Part shown: piece by piece, positions 47,630 through 57,035 of the stretch | How positions within the stretch are numbered: the stretch's first letter is position 1 | Layout: each line of letters begins with the position of its first letter | Assembly: GCA_018268105.1 (NCBI GenBank) | Contig: JAFDXG010000032.1 | Location: 1-64,000 of the forward strand | Source of the DNA: Bacteroidota bacterium | GTDB taxonomy: Bacteria; Bacteroidota; Bacteroidia; Chitinophagales; Chitinophagaceae | Direction: 5' to 3' | Length of the DNA stretch: 64,000 nt | Position numbers and translations under genes: made by a program | The notes under the pieces: model-generated | The model's input: the letters and a program-made list of their open reading frames with translations, nothing else | Database searches by the model: none | Told to the model about the DNA's origin: nothing

Positions 47630-49378
47630 ATGTTTTTAACACTGCAGATCCCGCTTTTTGACTATCGTTTTTTCGAGTCAGCGCCGCAGCGGACGGAAAG
47701 ACCGAAATGGCCCGAGCCCGGGCCAAAAGAACGCATCCGCTATTTTGGAGAAGTAGTTGACAGAAATACCCGCTACGTGGGGCCCTGGGACGATGAGAAG
47801 AAATATTGCAATGCCGCAACCGTCATCAATTTTTGCGGAACAGGAGCCAGTCATTTTTATAAATCTTTTTATAGCAGTCCCAATAATGCGCGGATCCTTT
47901 TTCGCAGGTTTCAGTCAGACGGCAGGTGCCTTTCCAAATTTGAAATTGGTATCAACGATCGGTTGGAAACCCTGTTAAAAGGAGCGGCAGGTGATAACAA
48001 GGACATCAGTACCCGTATCGCGGACCATATCAGCAAATACCTGCTTTGCCCGGTAAAAATCAAAATCGGCAGCCGCCTCTCTGATTATGTTCCGCTGATA
48101 GAAGCCGGCAACAATCTCAAAGACGCCTATTACTGGGCCACTACAGTTGGCAAAAAGAGCTTTGATCCAAAGGATGTAAAACATCGGGTAGAAAATTGTG
48201 AGCCGCTGTTGCTGTTGCAATTGCAGTCTGATACAATTGGAAGCGCGGAACTAAAAGCACAACAGGTGGACATGCCCTTTACCGAACATGAAGGCATACA
48301 ACTTTTTTGCAGGCATATTCCTTACAACATCGGGAGACTCAGGTACCAGTTGAAAACATGGATTATAGTAACCCCTTCAAAAAAAGAAACTGCGCCGGTG
48401 TATGCACCCGATTTTCGTTCTTACAGTCAGGTGCTGCGTTACCTTCGCATCAATTTGCTGAGGATACACGTAGAGACCTGTATGGAAAAAAGATTGATGG
48501 AAACCTTTAGCACCATCAATGAAGCATACCAGGTGAAAGACTCGCAGGTACGCGACCGGCTGTATTTTTACCTGCATAAGCTGCTGCTCAACCTAAGCAA
48601 CATCCAGCGAAACAGCCAGCCACAGGATAAACTGGTAGAAGCTGCCTTCAGGCTTGACGAATATTACTATGGTTCCACACGTATTGAAGACCGTATTAAA
48701 ATGCTGGGAGATTACCAGGACTGGCTAAGTAAATTACCCGTGTCGCCAAAGAATGAACAGGTAAAAGTATATGTGCAGCAAAACCAGGCGGCATTAATAG
48801 AACAGCAAAAGACAAAACCAGAGGAGCATATTGCCTTCATCTCTTACAACCACGCGGATGAAAAAAAGGTGAACCAGTTGAAAGATAAACTGGAGGCTGC
48901 GGGAATAACCGTAATCCTCGATTCCGCTTCTATGCAGGCCGGAACTGCCATAGATGATTTTATTACTCAAAGTATCCGGCGTGCAGATGCAATAGTATCC
49001 ATTGTTTCCAAAAACAGCCTTACTTCAGGCTGGGTGGGAGTGGAGACGATCAATGCTATGTTTATAAAGAAATATTTTCCGGAGAAAAAATTCATCCCCT
49101 GCAATATTGGCAGTGAGTTTATGGAAGATACATTTACAGATACAGCCAGGACGAAATTGAGGAAAAGGATTAAAGCCATAGAAAAAATGGCAGCTATCCG
49201 TGCAGCAGGAGGCAGAAGGTTTGTGGATTTTGATGATGAATGGCGGAGACTTGAAAATTTAGATAAGGCTCTCCCCGAAATCGTTCAATATCTGAAGAAC
49301 AACTTATGTATTGCCATAGGCGGCAGGAGCCTTAACGCCAATTTGGGAAAGATACTGGAAGCGATCAGGGCTTATTGA
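47630..49378 (+). CDS. TIR-domain protein with uncharacterised N-terminal region (predicted NADase effector)
   Basis: A 582-residue soluble protein. The TIR domain covers about residues 400-540 (HIAFISYNHADEKKV, then VILDSASMQAGTAIDDFI). It has the S-x3-W-x3-E pattern in SGWVGVETINAM, with Trp468 and Glu472. In catalytic TIR proteins this Glu cleaves NAD+. The first 395 residues (RYFGEVVDRNTRYVGPW, then a helical part at about 300-375) match no domain I recognise and may sense a trigger. It is flanked by the duplicated-domain gene and a C10 protease locus. Defence is inferred from the TIR class only. The gene overlaps the convergent broken gene by 14 bases. Confidence 0.85.
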   Translation: MFLTLQIPLFDYRFFESAPQRTERPKWPEPGPKERIRYFGEVVDRNTRYVGPWDDEKKYCNAATVINFCGTGASHFYKSFYSSPNNARILFRRFQSDGRCLSKFEIGINDRLETLLKGAAGDNKDISTRIADHISKYLLCPVKIKIGSRLSDYVPLIEAGNNLKDAYYWATTVGKKSFDPKDVKHRVENCEPLLLLQLQSDTIGSAELKAQQVDMPFTEHEGIQLFCRHIPYNIGRLRYQLKTWIIVTPSKKETAPVYAPDFRSYSQVLRYLRINLLRIHVETCMEKRLMETFSTINEAYQVKDSQVRDRLYFYLHKLLLNLSNIQRNSQPQDKLVEAAFRLDEYYYGSTRIEDRIKMLGDYQDWLSKLPVSPKNEQVKVYVQQNQAALIEQQKTKPEEHIAFISYNHADEKKVNQLKDKLEAAGITVILDSASMQAGTAIDDFITQSIRRADAIVSIVSKNSLTSGWVGVETINAMFIKKYFPEKKFIPCNIGSEFMEDTFTDTARTKLRKRIKAIEKMAAIRAAGGRRFVDFDDEWRRLENLDKALPEIVQYLKNNLCIAIGGRSLNANLGKILEAIRAY

Positions 49379-49847
49379 ATATATACACCGGCTGATAAAA
49401 TATTATTGTTGAACCCGGAACAGAATGATTATATTTTACGGCGTTCAGTTTATATTGGCAGCCTGTAGCAGAAGATGGCGGTAAATAATCAATAAGTAAA
49501 GTATCTGTTGCCCATGAGCTATCCGGATATTTTAAAAAATATTCTTTAACATCTAAAGTGCTCAATAAATCTGCATAAACAACGCCGTTTTTATAAAAAA
49601 TATTACTATCGGCATTAGTTAATAAGCCAAATTGAGTTAAAAAAATCTTCTGGTTATCATGAAAATAATATAGCTGCACTGAAGATAAAAAACTACTGTC
49701 TATAACTAGGCCCCCATTCTTGTATATCTGGAAAAAGAGGGGTGCTCTGGGTTCGGCGTCCCAATAACAGGCGTTGCCTTTTTTTCAATTGGCGCTCAAG
49801 GCGACAATAAATAATACGGATGCTATGGCAAAAATGAATGATTTCAC
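49365..49847 (-). pseudogene. Broken small secreted/lipoprotein gene downstream of the C10 protease
   Basis: One frame runs from a GTG at 49847 to the stop at 49365 with a single interruption, a TGA at 49785-49787. Before it lies a signal peptide (VKSFIFAIASVLFIVALSAN) and after it about 139 residues (KKGNACYWDAEP at the start, DSSWATDTLLIDYLPP further on). The TGA falls exactly at the signal peptide end, where a lipobox cysteine (TGC/TGT) could have stood. It starts 10 bases after the C10 protease gene. In Bacteroides, C10 proteases are paired with small staphostatin-like inhibitors, so this may be a broken inhibitor. That role is inference. Confidence 0.6.
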
Positions 49848-49857
49848 ACAAACTGTT

Positions 49858-51195
49858 TTAAGAATGAATATCTGTTACTATATCCCTTGCATACTGGTAA
49901 TTTCTTGTTGTGCCTCCTGCAAAATTAATTGTCCAGTTATTAAACGCAAACCAACCATTATATTCATTTCCGCCTGATACCTCATGCCATCCCCAGTTCA
50001 TGTGAAAGTATAATGTTGTAATGGTGACCGGTGAATTATTAACACATATTGTTGATGTGGAGGACTGATATCCATCGCAGACCCATTCATGGCAGTTTTG
50101 ATAAGTGTACCAGATACCTAAAAATACATTTGTCTGGTCATTGCAGCCTTCCAGCAACACAGGGTAAGACCAATCAATATTGTTGCAGACATTCTGATAA
50201 GACGATGTGCCATAGCTTAAACGATTGGCGGAGATGAAACCGAAATGATTCTTCAACGCGCCCGGAACCGCTGCGCCGCTTGCACTTGATCCGCCGGTGG
50301 CTGCGCAGCCATAATTCATATTCACAATTGCAGGCAACCCGATATCCCTCATCAGGCGTTGTACTTCTCCATTACCAAAACTGGCCGGCATCGAAGCATA
50401 ATTATATGCATACCCGTTCGTCGGATGCCAATACCGGATAATCTGCGCTACTGAGGTGGCCACGCAACCTGTCACCGCACGTACACTACAGTCGGTACAG
50501 TTCTTGTTTTGACATGAACCGTTATATGTACAGCTCTGCCCCCAGGTTACACTTAAAAGCGGCCCTTTAGTGATTGTGGTTGTAAGCGTTGACGCAGCAC
50601 CACCATTGATAACAACCTTGGGATCGGGTAGCGAACATCCGGAAGCTACAACGGCAACCCTTTTTTCAATTTCCAATTGTGTTTTAGCATCCGGAATTTT
50701 ATTCTGATCCAAATAGCTTTCCCACATTGATTTAGCAGGTTGAGAATTATCAAAACGCCCATCTCTGACGATCTCAATATTATCCATCGTTTTTTCAGCC
50801 CATAATGACAAACCTCCCGGCACGGTATCTCTGTGGAATTCTCCTTGCTGTACAAACGCAAGTATAGGTCTCATTTGAAAATCGGCGGAAACAAAAACAA
50901 ACCCCTGGTTGTCCGCGTAATTAAAGGCATATAACGCGGGAACATTATGACTATCGTAAATGATCGTGTGATTTTTTACCTTATTGTTCCCGTCTAACTT
51001 AGAAATAACCGGATAATGATTGTCTGGGTTTGCAGTGTTAAAATAAACATTAGGATTAAATTTTTCCGCAATAGACTGAGCAAGTTCTATGGGCATCAAA
51101 TTGACAATTCTTTTGCCGGATAGGTGGTTAGCGCCTTTTTCGCAGGCAAGAAAAAGAGATAAAAGTACAATAGCAGTTATGGAAGTCTTTTTCAT
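49858..51195 (-). CDS. C10 family (streptopain-like) cysteine protease lipoprotein
   Basis: A 445-residue protein with a lipoprotein signal peptide (LLSLFLACEKG, Cys18). A propeptide domain lies at about 35-165 (NYADNQGFVFVSADFQMRPI), followed by a C10 peptidase domain. The catalytic Cys lies in VTGCVATSVAQIIRYW, the His probably in NCHEWVCDGYQ, and MNWGWHEVSGGNEYNGWF follows the family end pattern. Relatives are SpeB, interpain and the Bacteroides Bfp/Btp proteases. It is probably surface- or periplasm-anchored and activated by propeptide removal. It stands on the opposite strand to its TIR and CHAT neighbours. Confidence 0.9.
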   Translation of the reverse strand: MKKTSITAIVLLSLFLACEKGANHLSGKRIVNLMPIELAQSIAEKFNPNVYFNTANPDNHYPVISKLDGNNKVKNHTIIYDSHNVPALYAFNYADNQGFVFVSADFQMRPILAFVQQGEFHRDTVPGGLSLWAEKTMDNIEIVRDGRFDNSQPAKSMWESYLDQNKIPDAKTQLEIEKRVAVVASGCSLPDPKVVINGGAASTLTTTITKGPLLSVTWGQSCTYNGSCQNKNCTDCSVRAVTGCVATSVAQIIRYWHPTNGYAYNYASMPASFGNGEVQRLMRDIGLPAIVNMNYGCAATGGSSASGAAVPGALKNHFGFISANRLSYGTSSYQNVCNNIDWSYPVLLEGCNDQTNVFLGIWYTYQNCHEWVCDGYQSSTSTICVNNSPVTITTLYFHMNWGWHEVSGGNEYNGWFAFNNWTINFAGGTTRNYQYARDIVTDIHS

Positions 51196-51625
51196 AAATT
51201 AAGTTTACAGGACTAATGTATGCACAATACTTTTTGATTTGCAAAAATCAAAAGCATATTTCGTTATTGATTAGTAATTGAAGTGTCTGCTGTGCAAAGT
51301 CTCCCGACTTCGCACTTCCTATGTTCTTCCGGGACTCTGTCCCGGCAAATGCCCTACTGCAAAACAAAACCTTGCATATATCTTCGGCGTTAGCACATCA
51401 ACCCATTTTTTTCGTACAAAATATTCATCACTTCTTGCTTAACTGCAAATAATATTTTCTATATTAGATTTCCAATCTGAAAAAAAACTGCAGTACCGTC
51501 CCCCGCAAGCTGTTGTAAGTAAACTATTGAGGCATTTAACAACATTAGTTCTTAACTATCCTTAATTCCTTAATAGTTTAAAAAAATAAGATCATACCCG
51601 ATAGTTATATAATAAAATACATTGT
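51196..51625. other. Gene-free region between the C10 protease and CHAT genes with a hairpin element
   Basis: These 430 bases between divergent starts hold no supportable gene. The one clear element is CCGGGAC-TCT-GTCCCGG (51329-51345), a perfect 7-bp stem on a 3-base loop preceded by a C/T-rich stretch. Promoters for both flanking genes must lie here, but no exact TAnnTTTG stands close to either start. Confidence 0.6.
51329..51345. repeat. Perfect hairpin with TCT loop
   Basis: CCGGGAC (51329-51335), TCT, GTCCCGG (51339-51345). The compact stem and TCT loop recall the hairpin at 32258-32278, so both may belong to one class of small dispersed elements. Confidence 0.65.
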
Positions 51626-54600
51626 ATGCCACTCCCAAAAATCAGGATAAACGGAGCCGAAAAAAAAATAGATGCTTCCGAAGAATCACAGGCGCTCAAG
51701 CTGCGAAAAGGTTTTGAAATGAATGAAACGACCCGAAGCACAGGAGCAGAACCACAGGAACTTGACCTGAAAAAGGATGATATTTTACAGTTTGAATTTG
51801 AAGACGGCACCGTTTGGGTGAGTACACCCGACAGGATGGATGAGATTTTTCCCGGAGGGTTACCCAAACGTGGTGATGGTTCTAATGTGATAGATATACC
51901 CGACGGTATTTTTGCGGCAGAGCAGGAGCGGGGAATAGTAAAAACTATCCTCCTGAAGGCACTGAAAGTGTTTACCAAAAAAGAAGTACTGGCGCCTGCC
52001 ATAGGAGCGCTTGCCGCTAAAGTGGAAGAAACACAACTGGGAAAAATAAGAGGATTGCTCAGACTGGATAAAAATTTCAACCTGCTCCAGGAAAAGATTA
52101 CTGATGATGGCACTTATCTTCTTTTTATTCATGGTACAGGCTCTTCTACTGATGGATCATTTGGCGAACTGAAGAAAAAAGGCGATACAAAACTCTGGGA
52201 CTATTTACATCAGCATTATGAAGGGAAAGTACTGGCCTTTCAACATGAAACGCTCACTTTAAGTCCTTTTGAAAATGTATTGAAGCTGGTGCAGCAACTA
52301 CCGCAAAAAGCTACCCTGCATATTATTTCCCATTCCCGTGGCGGTTTGGTGGGAGATATACTTAACCGCTACTGCAATATTGGAGCCGAGCAAAAAGGTT
52401 TTTCTGCTGACGAACGTAATTACCTTAATAAAAATGGCAGAGAAGCTGATCTAAGAGTAATAGAGAAAATTGATAAGGCTATCCTTGCTAAGAACATCAC
52501 AGTTGAAAAATTTGTAAGAGTAGCCTGTCCTGCAAGCGGCACAACCCTTGCATCAAAACGGCTTGATTATTTATTCAACATAATCCTCAGTCTTGTGGCT
52601 TCGGCAATAGGTACCGCAGCGCCGGCAGTGCTTGCACTGAAAGAACTTATTGCAGGGATACTGGAAACAAAAGATGATACAACCACTTTGCCGGGGATTG
52701 AAGCCATGAACCCTTCTTCGCCACTCCTGCAAATGCTGAATAATCCCGAACCTGCAGGAAATATTAATTCACCGCTTTATATTATTGCCGGTAATGCGAA
52801 AGTTAGCCTGCAGTGGAAAGCGCTGGTGGTAATTGCCTCAAAATTGTTTTACCTCGATAAGAATGATTTTGTAGTAGACACCCGTTCAATGTACAATGGT
52901 GCCCGAAGGTCTGATGGAATAGTGCAATACTTTCTCGATGAAGGCGGAGAAGTAAGTCACTTTAACTACTTTCTGAATCTCAAAACAAAAAATGCCATAT
53001 TGCTTGCACTGCAAAGCACCCCGGGTAAATTAGTGCCAGGTTTTACATTACTTCCCAAAAGATGGTTTACTGAAGAAGAAGTACGCAATGCTGCACTCGG
53101 GCTTGATGGGGGAGAACTATATTATGATACTGTTACCGGCAAGAAACCTATAGTGGTGCTATTGCCAGGTATCATGGGGAGCAATCTTGCAGTAAAAGAC
53201 CATACCATTTGGATCAATTATTTTCGGTTTATAGCCGGGGCATTACCTACCCTGGAATGCAGTGAAGCCAATAACAAAAATATTAAAGCAGAATCATTAG
53301 TGGCAACATCGTATAGAAAACTTGCAGATGAACTCAGCAAGAAATATGATGTGGTTACCTTCCCGTTTGACTGGCGGCTATCTCTTACCGAATCAGCACA
53401 TCGGCTGAATAATAAACTAACAGATCTGATGAGGTATGAGCAGCCCGTTAAAATTATTGGACATTCCATGGGTGGTGTGCTAATGCGTGATTTTATCCTG
53501 AATCATCCTGATACCTGGAAACGTTTGAACGGCTTAAAAGATTTCAGACTGTTGTTTCTCGGTTCTCCTCTCAGCGGCTCTTTCCGTATCCCTTATGTAA
53601 TGTTTGGAATGGATTCGGCTATAAAAATGCTCGACTTTATTGATCGCTTCAATTCTAAGAAAGAACTGCTTGCTGTTTTCAGTCAGATGCCCGGGTTGTT
53701 ATGCCTTTTGCCTGTATCAACAGGTGATGGTAACGATTTTGCAAAATCATCTACCTGGCGTAATATGCGTGATGCAATGGGCGACAAAGATTGGCCAATT
53801 CCTTCAGAAAATCTGCTCACTCAATTTGGAGAATATCGAAAGACAATAATTGATAAAAGTAGCAGCATTGAATATGGTAATGCTATTTATATTGCCGGAC
53901 AATCACGACAGAATAAAGAAACTATTAGCGGATATATTATTAAGGATGGTAAGCTGAGTTTCCTGGCCACAAAAGAAGGCGATGAAAGTGTTACCTGGGA
54001 TAGTGGTATACCTCCGGCAATGATGGATGCGGGTAAAGTATATTTTTCTTCCACTCCGCATGGTGAACTGGCAAATGATACGAAGTTGTTTGCGGCAATA
54101 AAAGAAATTCTGGAAACCGGCGCTACCAGTTTACTTAAAAAAACAAGACCGGTAGTTCGCGGCCAGGAAAAGGAATACGAAGCAAGAGAAATATACGATT
54201 TCGATAGCACCCCTTCCGGAGTAAGGAATGCAGTGCTGGGATTGGGTGTAGACTCTGATTATACGCCCGGGCAGGTACCCGTAAGCGTTACTGTCAGCAA
54301 CGGTCACCTGCAGTATGCCTCTTTCCCATTGATGGTGGGACATTTCCTTAACGATGGTATACTGTCTGCAGAACGGGCTATAGACACACAACTGAATAAT
54401 GAACTGAGTAACAGGCACAGGCTTGGTATTTATGCCGGTCCTATTGGTACATCAAGAATATTTCTGTCGGGCAGATCATCGGGTTTCAAGGGAGCATTGG
54501 TATTGGGTTTGGGGCGGCAGGGTGAACTAACCGGATACCTGCTCACACAAACTGTGGAGCAGGGGCTTACCCATTATCTCAGTGATATTAACAGCAGCCT

Positions 54601-56968
54601 GCAATGTGAAACACCTTTAGATAAATCCGAACAAATCGGGATTTCTACACTTATTATCGGTTGTGGATATGGCGGATTGAACATTGAGACTGCTATTTTA
54701 TCCATTTTACAGGGAGTGCAACGTGCTAATGATAAGATACGGCAGATATACCCAACGGCTAAAACAATAAGTGTGGTTGAGTTTATAGAGATCTATCGTG
54801 ACAGGGCATTGAGTTGTGTTCATGCAATAAGTAACCTTGCTAAAGATGAAAGCAGTACTTTGAATATAATGTGGAGCAGAAATAAAATTAAACCACTTCC
54901 GGCAAGAAGAGAAAGGCTACCGGTAGACAATACTAAAGAATGGTGGACAAGAATTACCGTACGCCGATACCAGGATGATAAAGATAATCCCGAGCATAAA
55001 CGTCCAGGGCTTTGGTTTACACTGTCTACCAATGCGGCAAGGGCCGAAGAACGGGTGCTGAAAACCAGCAATGAAATAATCGTACAGATGCTGGATGATA
55101 TTTCTGTTCAAAACAGATGGACACCTGAAAAAGCAAAAGCATTCTTTGAACTGCTTATTCCCAATGATTTTAAAGAAGAAGTAAAAAGACAAAGCAATAT
55201 CAACTGGATACTCGATAAGTATACTGCTGCTTATCCCTGGGAGTTATTGCAGGAAAATACGGTGAACAGCCTGCCGCTTAGTGTAAATGCAGGCATGATA
55301 AGGCAACTTGCCACTACTGACTACCGGCTTCAGATTAATGCAGTTATAGAGTCGAATGCGCTGGTGATAGGTGACCCTGATCTTAAAGGCGGTAACGTTC
55401 CTCAATTGCCCGGAGCATTACTGGAAGGGAAACGTGTGGAAGAAATATTAGACAGTAAGGGATATGATGTTGTCTCGGTGTTGCGGGGAAACGCCTCAGA
55501 TATCCTGTTGTCTTTGTTCAATAAAAATTATAAGATTGTTCATCTTGCCGGTCATGGTGTATTCAACGAAGACCCGGATAAACCTTCGGGTATGCTAATA
55601 GGTAAGGATGCCTATCTCACTACCAGTGAAATTAGTCAGATGAGCACTGTACCTGAACTGGTATTTGTCAATTGCTGCTTTTTAGGACAAATGAATGCAA
55701 TAGCAGAGGAAGGTCGGCAAAGGTTTTACAGGCTTGCAGCCAATATAGGTACCCAGTTGATTGAAAACGGAGTAAAAGCTGTAATCGTTGCAGGTTGGGC
55801 AGTAGACGACGCTTCTGCATTAGATTTCACTGGGAAATTTTACCAGGGTATGTTTGAAGGAGATAATTTTGGCACAGCCGTAAAAAATGCGAGAAAAGCA
55901 ATTTATGACAAATACAGTTATCGTACCAATACCTGGGGCGCCTATCAATGTTATGGAGACCCCTTTTATCTGCTTGATGCAGCACCCGATGCACCCGAAG
56001 AAAAAATTTCTTTTGTAATTGAAGAAGAAGCCGAAATTGAATTGACCAATTTGCTCTATAGTCTTGACACGGGTAATTATGATGCGGAATGGGTGAGTAA
56101 AAAAATGGATGCAATTGATAAGGCTATTGAGGCAGCAAGTGTACAAACGGGTAAAACACTGGAATTACAGGCACTAATTTACAGTGCAATTAATATGTAT
56201 GGAAAAGCTATTGAAAAATTTGATCAGCTTGTTAAAGAAGAAATATCTGAATATTCTTTTGCTGCTTTAGAACAATATTGCAATATCCGGGTGAAGTTTG
56301 CCATGCAGGAATTAAAAAAGCCAGGAAATAAAAAATATGATTATATAAAAAAACTAAAAGATGTTGTTCCTGATTTGATGGCTTTAATGCAGCTCAGTCA
56401 AACACAGGAACGACTTGCAGTTCTGGCAAGTACGTTTAAGCGAATTGGTATGGTAAGCGAAGGTACCCAAAAGAAAAATGCATATATACAATCAGCATTG
56501 TTTTATAAAAAATCGCTTGATGATAAACGTAACGACAGCGAGTACTACCCGCTTACCAACTGGTTGTCTATTGAAAACGCACTCATACTCGCAGGCATAC
56601 ACAAATGGGGACAGCACCTGAAGGAATACAATGTACCTTCTAAAGAAGAAGCCATTCAACAACTGAATAATGAAATAAAAGAGATTGATCCGGCAGACCG
56701 CCTGCAGGTAACCTATTGGGATATTATCGGCAAAGCTAATTTGCTGTTGTGTTTACTGCAAATTGGAGATAAAAAAATTAATCCTGATATGGTTTTGAAT
56801 GCTTACAAAGAGGCCTGGAAACAGGCTGGCAGTCAGGGTTCACGTCGCACGGAAATAGAACACTTTGAATTTCTGGAAGACGTTCTTTCGATTGGAACAT
56901 CCCGAAATGCAAAAATGGTACTCAATATTATCAGGAAACTTAAACCTGAACTGGAAGCCATGCTTTGA
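51626..56968 (+). CDS. Giant protein: two alpha/beta hydrolase domains, CHAT caspase-like protease domain and helical repeat tail
   Basis: A 1780-residue soluble protein without signal peptide. Residues 1-110 form a small beta-rich domain. Residues about 160-470 are an alpha/beta hydrolase (LLFIHGTGSS, nucleophile Ser237 in ISHSRGG). Residues about 505-850 are an LCAT/PGAP1-like hydrolase (VVLLPGIMGSNL, Ser614 in GHSMGGVL). Residues about 870-1230 are unrecognised. Residues about 1245-1450 are a CHAT domain (ALVIGDPDLKG, His1310 in HLAGHG, Cys1351 in FVNCCFLG), followed by TPR-like helices to 1780. CHAT proteases act as bacterial caspase-like effectors. The hydrolases suggest lipid or ester targets. 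All predicted catalytic residues are present. The gene is very long and unbroken, which implies selection. Confidence 0.85.
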   Translation: MPLPKIRINGAEKKIDASEESQALKLRKGFEMNETTRSTGAEPQELDLKKDDILQFEFEDGTVWVSTPDRMDEIFPGGLPKRGDGSNVIDIPDGIFAAEQERGIVKTILLKALKVFTKKEVLAPAIGALAAKVEETQLGKIRGLLRLDKNFNLLQEKITDDGTYLLFIHGTGSSTDGSFGELKKKGDTKLWDYLHQHYEGKVLAFQHETLTLSPFENVLKLVQQLPQKATLHIISHSRGGLVGDILNRYCNIGAEQKGFSADERNYLNKNGREADLRVIEKIDKAILAKNITVEKFVRVACPASGTTLASKRLDYLFNIILSLVASAIGTAAPAVLALKELIAGILETKDDTTTLPGIEAMNPSSPLLQMLNNPEPAGNINSPLYIIAGNAKVSLQWKALVVIASKLFYLDKNDFVVDTRSMYNGARRSDGIVQYFLDEGGEVSHFNYFLNLKTKNAILLALQSTPGKLVPGFTLLPKRWFTEEEVRNAALGLDGGELYYDTVTGKKPIVVLLPGIMGSNLAVKDHTIWINYFRFIAGALPTLECSEANNKNIKAESLVATSYRKLADELSKKYDVVTFPFDWRLSLTESAHRLNNKLTDLMRYEQPVKIIGHSMGGVLMRDFILNHPDTWKRLNGLKDFRLLFLGSPLSGSFRIPYVMFGMDSAIKMLDFIDRFNSKKELLAVFSQMPGLLCLLPVSTGDGNDFAKSSTWRNMRDAMGDKDWPIPSENLLTQFGEYRKTIIDKSSSIEYGNAIYIAGQSRQNKETISGYIIKDGKLSFLATKEGDESVTWDSGIPPAMMDAGKVYFSSTPHGELANDTKLFAAIKEILETGATSLLKKTRPVVRGQEKEYEAREIYDFDSTPSGVRNAVLGLGVDSDYTPGQVPVSVTVSNGHLQYASFPLMVGHFLNDGILSAERAIDTQLNNELSNRHRLGIYAGPIGTSRIFLSGRSSGFKGALVLGLGRQGELTGYLLTQTVEQGLTHYLSDINSSLQCETPLDKSEQIGISTLIIGCGYGGLNIETAILSILQGVQRANDKIRQIYPTAKTISVVEFIEIYRDRALSCVHAISNLAKDESSTLNIMWSRNKIKPLPARRERLPVDNTKEWWTRITVRRYQDDKDNPEHKRPGLWFTLSTNAARAEERVLKTSNEIIVQMLDDISVQNRWTPEKAKAFFELLIPNDFKEEVKRQSNINWILDKYTAAYPWELLQENTVNSLPLSVNAGMIRQLATTDYRLQINAVIESNALVIGDPDLKGGNVPQLPGALLEGKRVEEILDSKGYDVVSVLRGNASDILLSLFNKNYKIVHLAGHGVFNEDPDKPSGMLIGKDAYLTTSEISQMSTVPELVFVNCCFLGQMNAIAEEGRQRFYRLAANIGTQLIENGVKAVIVAGWAVDDASALDFTGKFYQGMFEGDNFGTAVKNARKAIYDKYSYRTNTWGAYQCYGDPFYLLDAAPDAPEEKISFVIEEEAEIELTNLLYSLDTGNYDAEWVSKKMDAIDKAIEAASVQTGKTLELQALIYSAINMYGKAIEKFDQLVKEEISEYSFAALEQYCNIRVKFAMQELKKPGNKKYDYIKKLKDVVPDLMALMQLSQTQERLAVLASTFKRIGMVSEGTQKKNAYIQSALFYKKSLDDKRNDSEYYPLTNWLSIENALILAGIHKWGQHLKEYNVPSKEEAIQQLNNEIKEIDPADRLQVTYWDIIGKANLLLCLLQIGDKKINPDMVLNAYKEAWKQAGSQGSRRTEIEHFEFLEDVLSIGTSRNAKMVLNIIRKLKPELEAML

Positions 56969-57035
56969 TCAGGAAAACAAAACTATAGATTTATAAAAGA
57001 ATCCGTATAATTGAATACTATAAACCAAAATAAAT

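Noticed and set aside
51592-52113. 173-codon minus-strand frame at the start of the CHAT gene
   Set aside because: Serine-rich antisense frame with no signal or domain; the plus-strand frame continues for 1780 codons.
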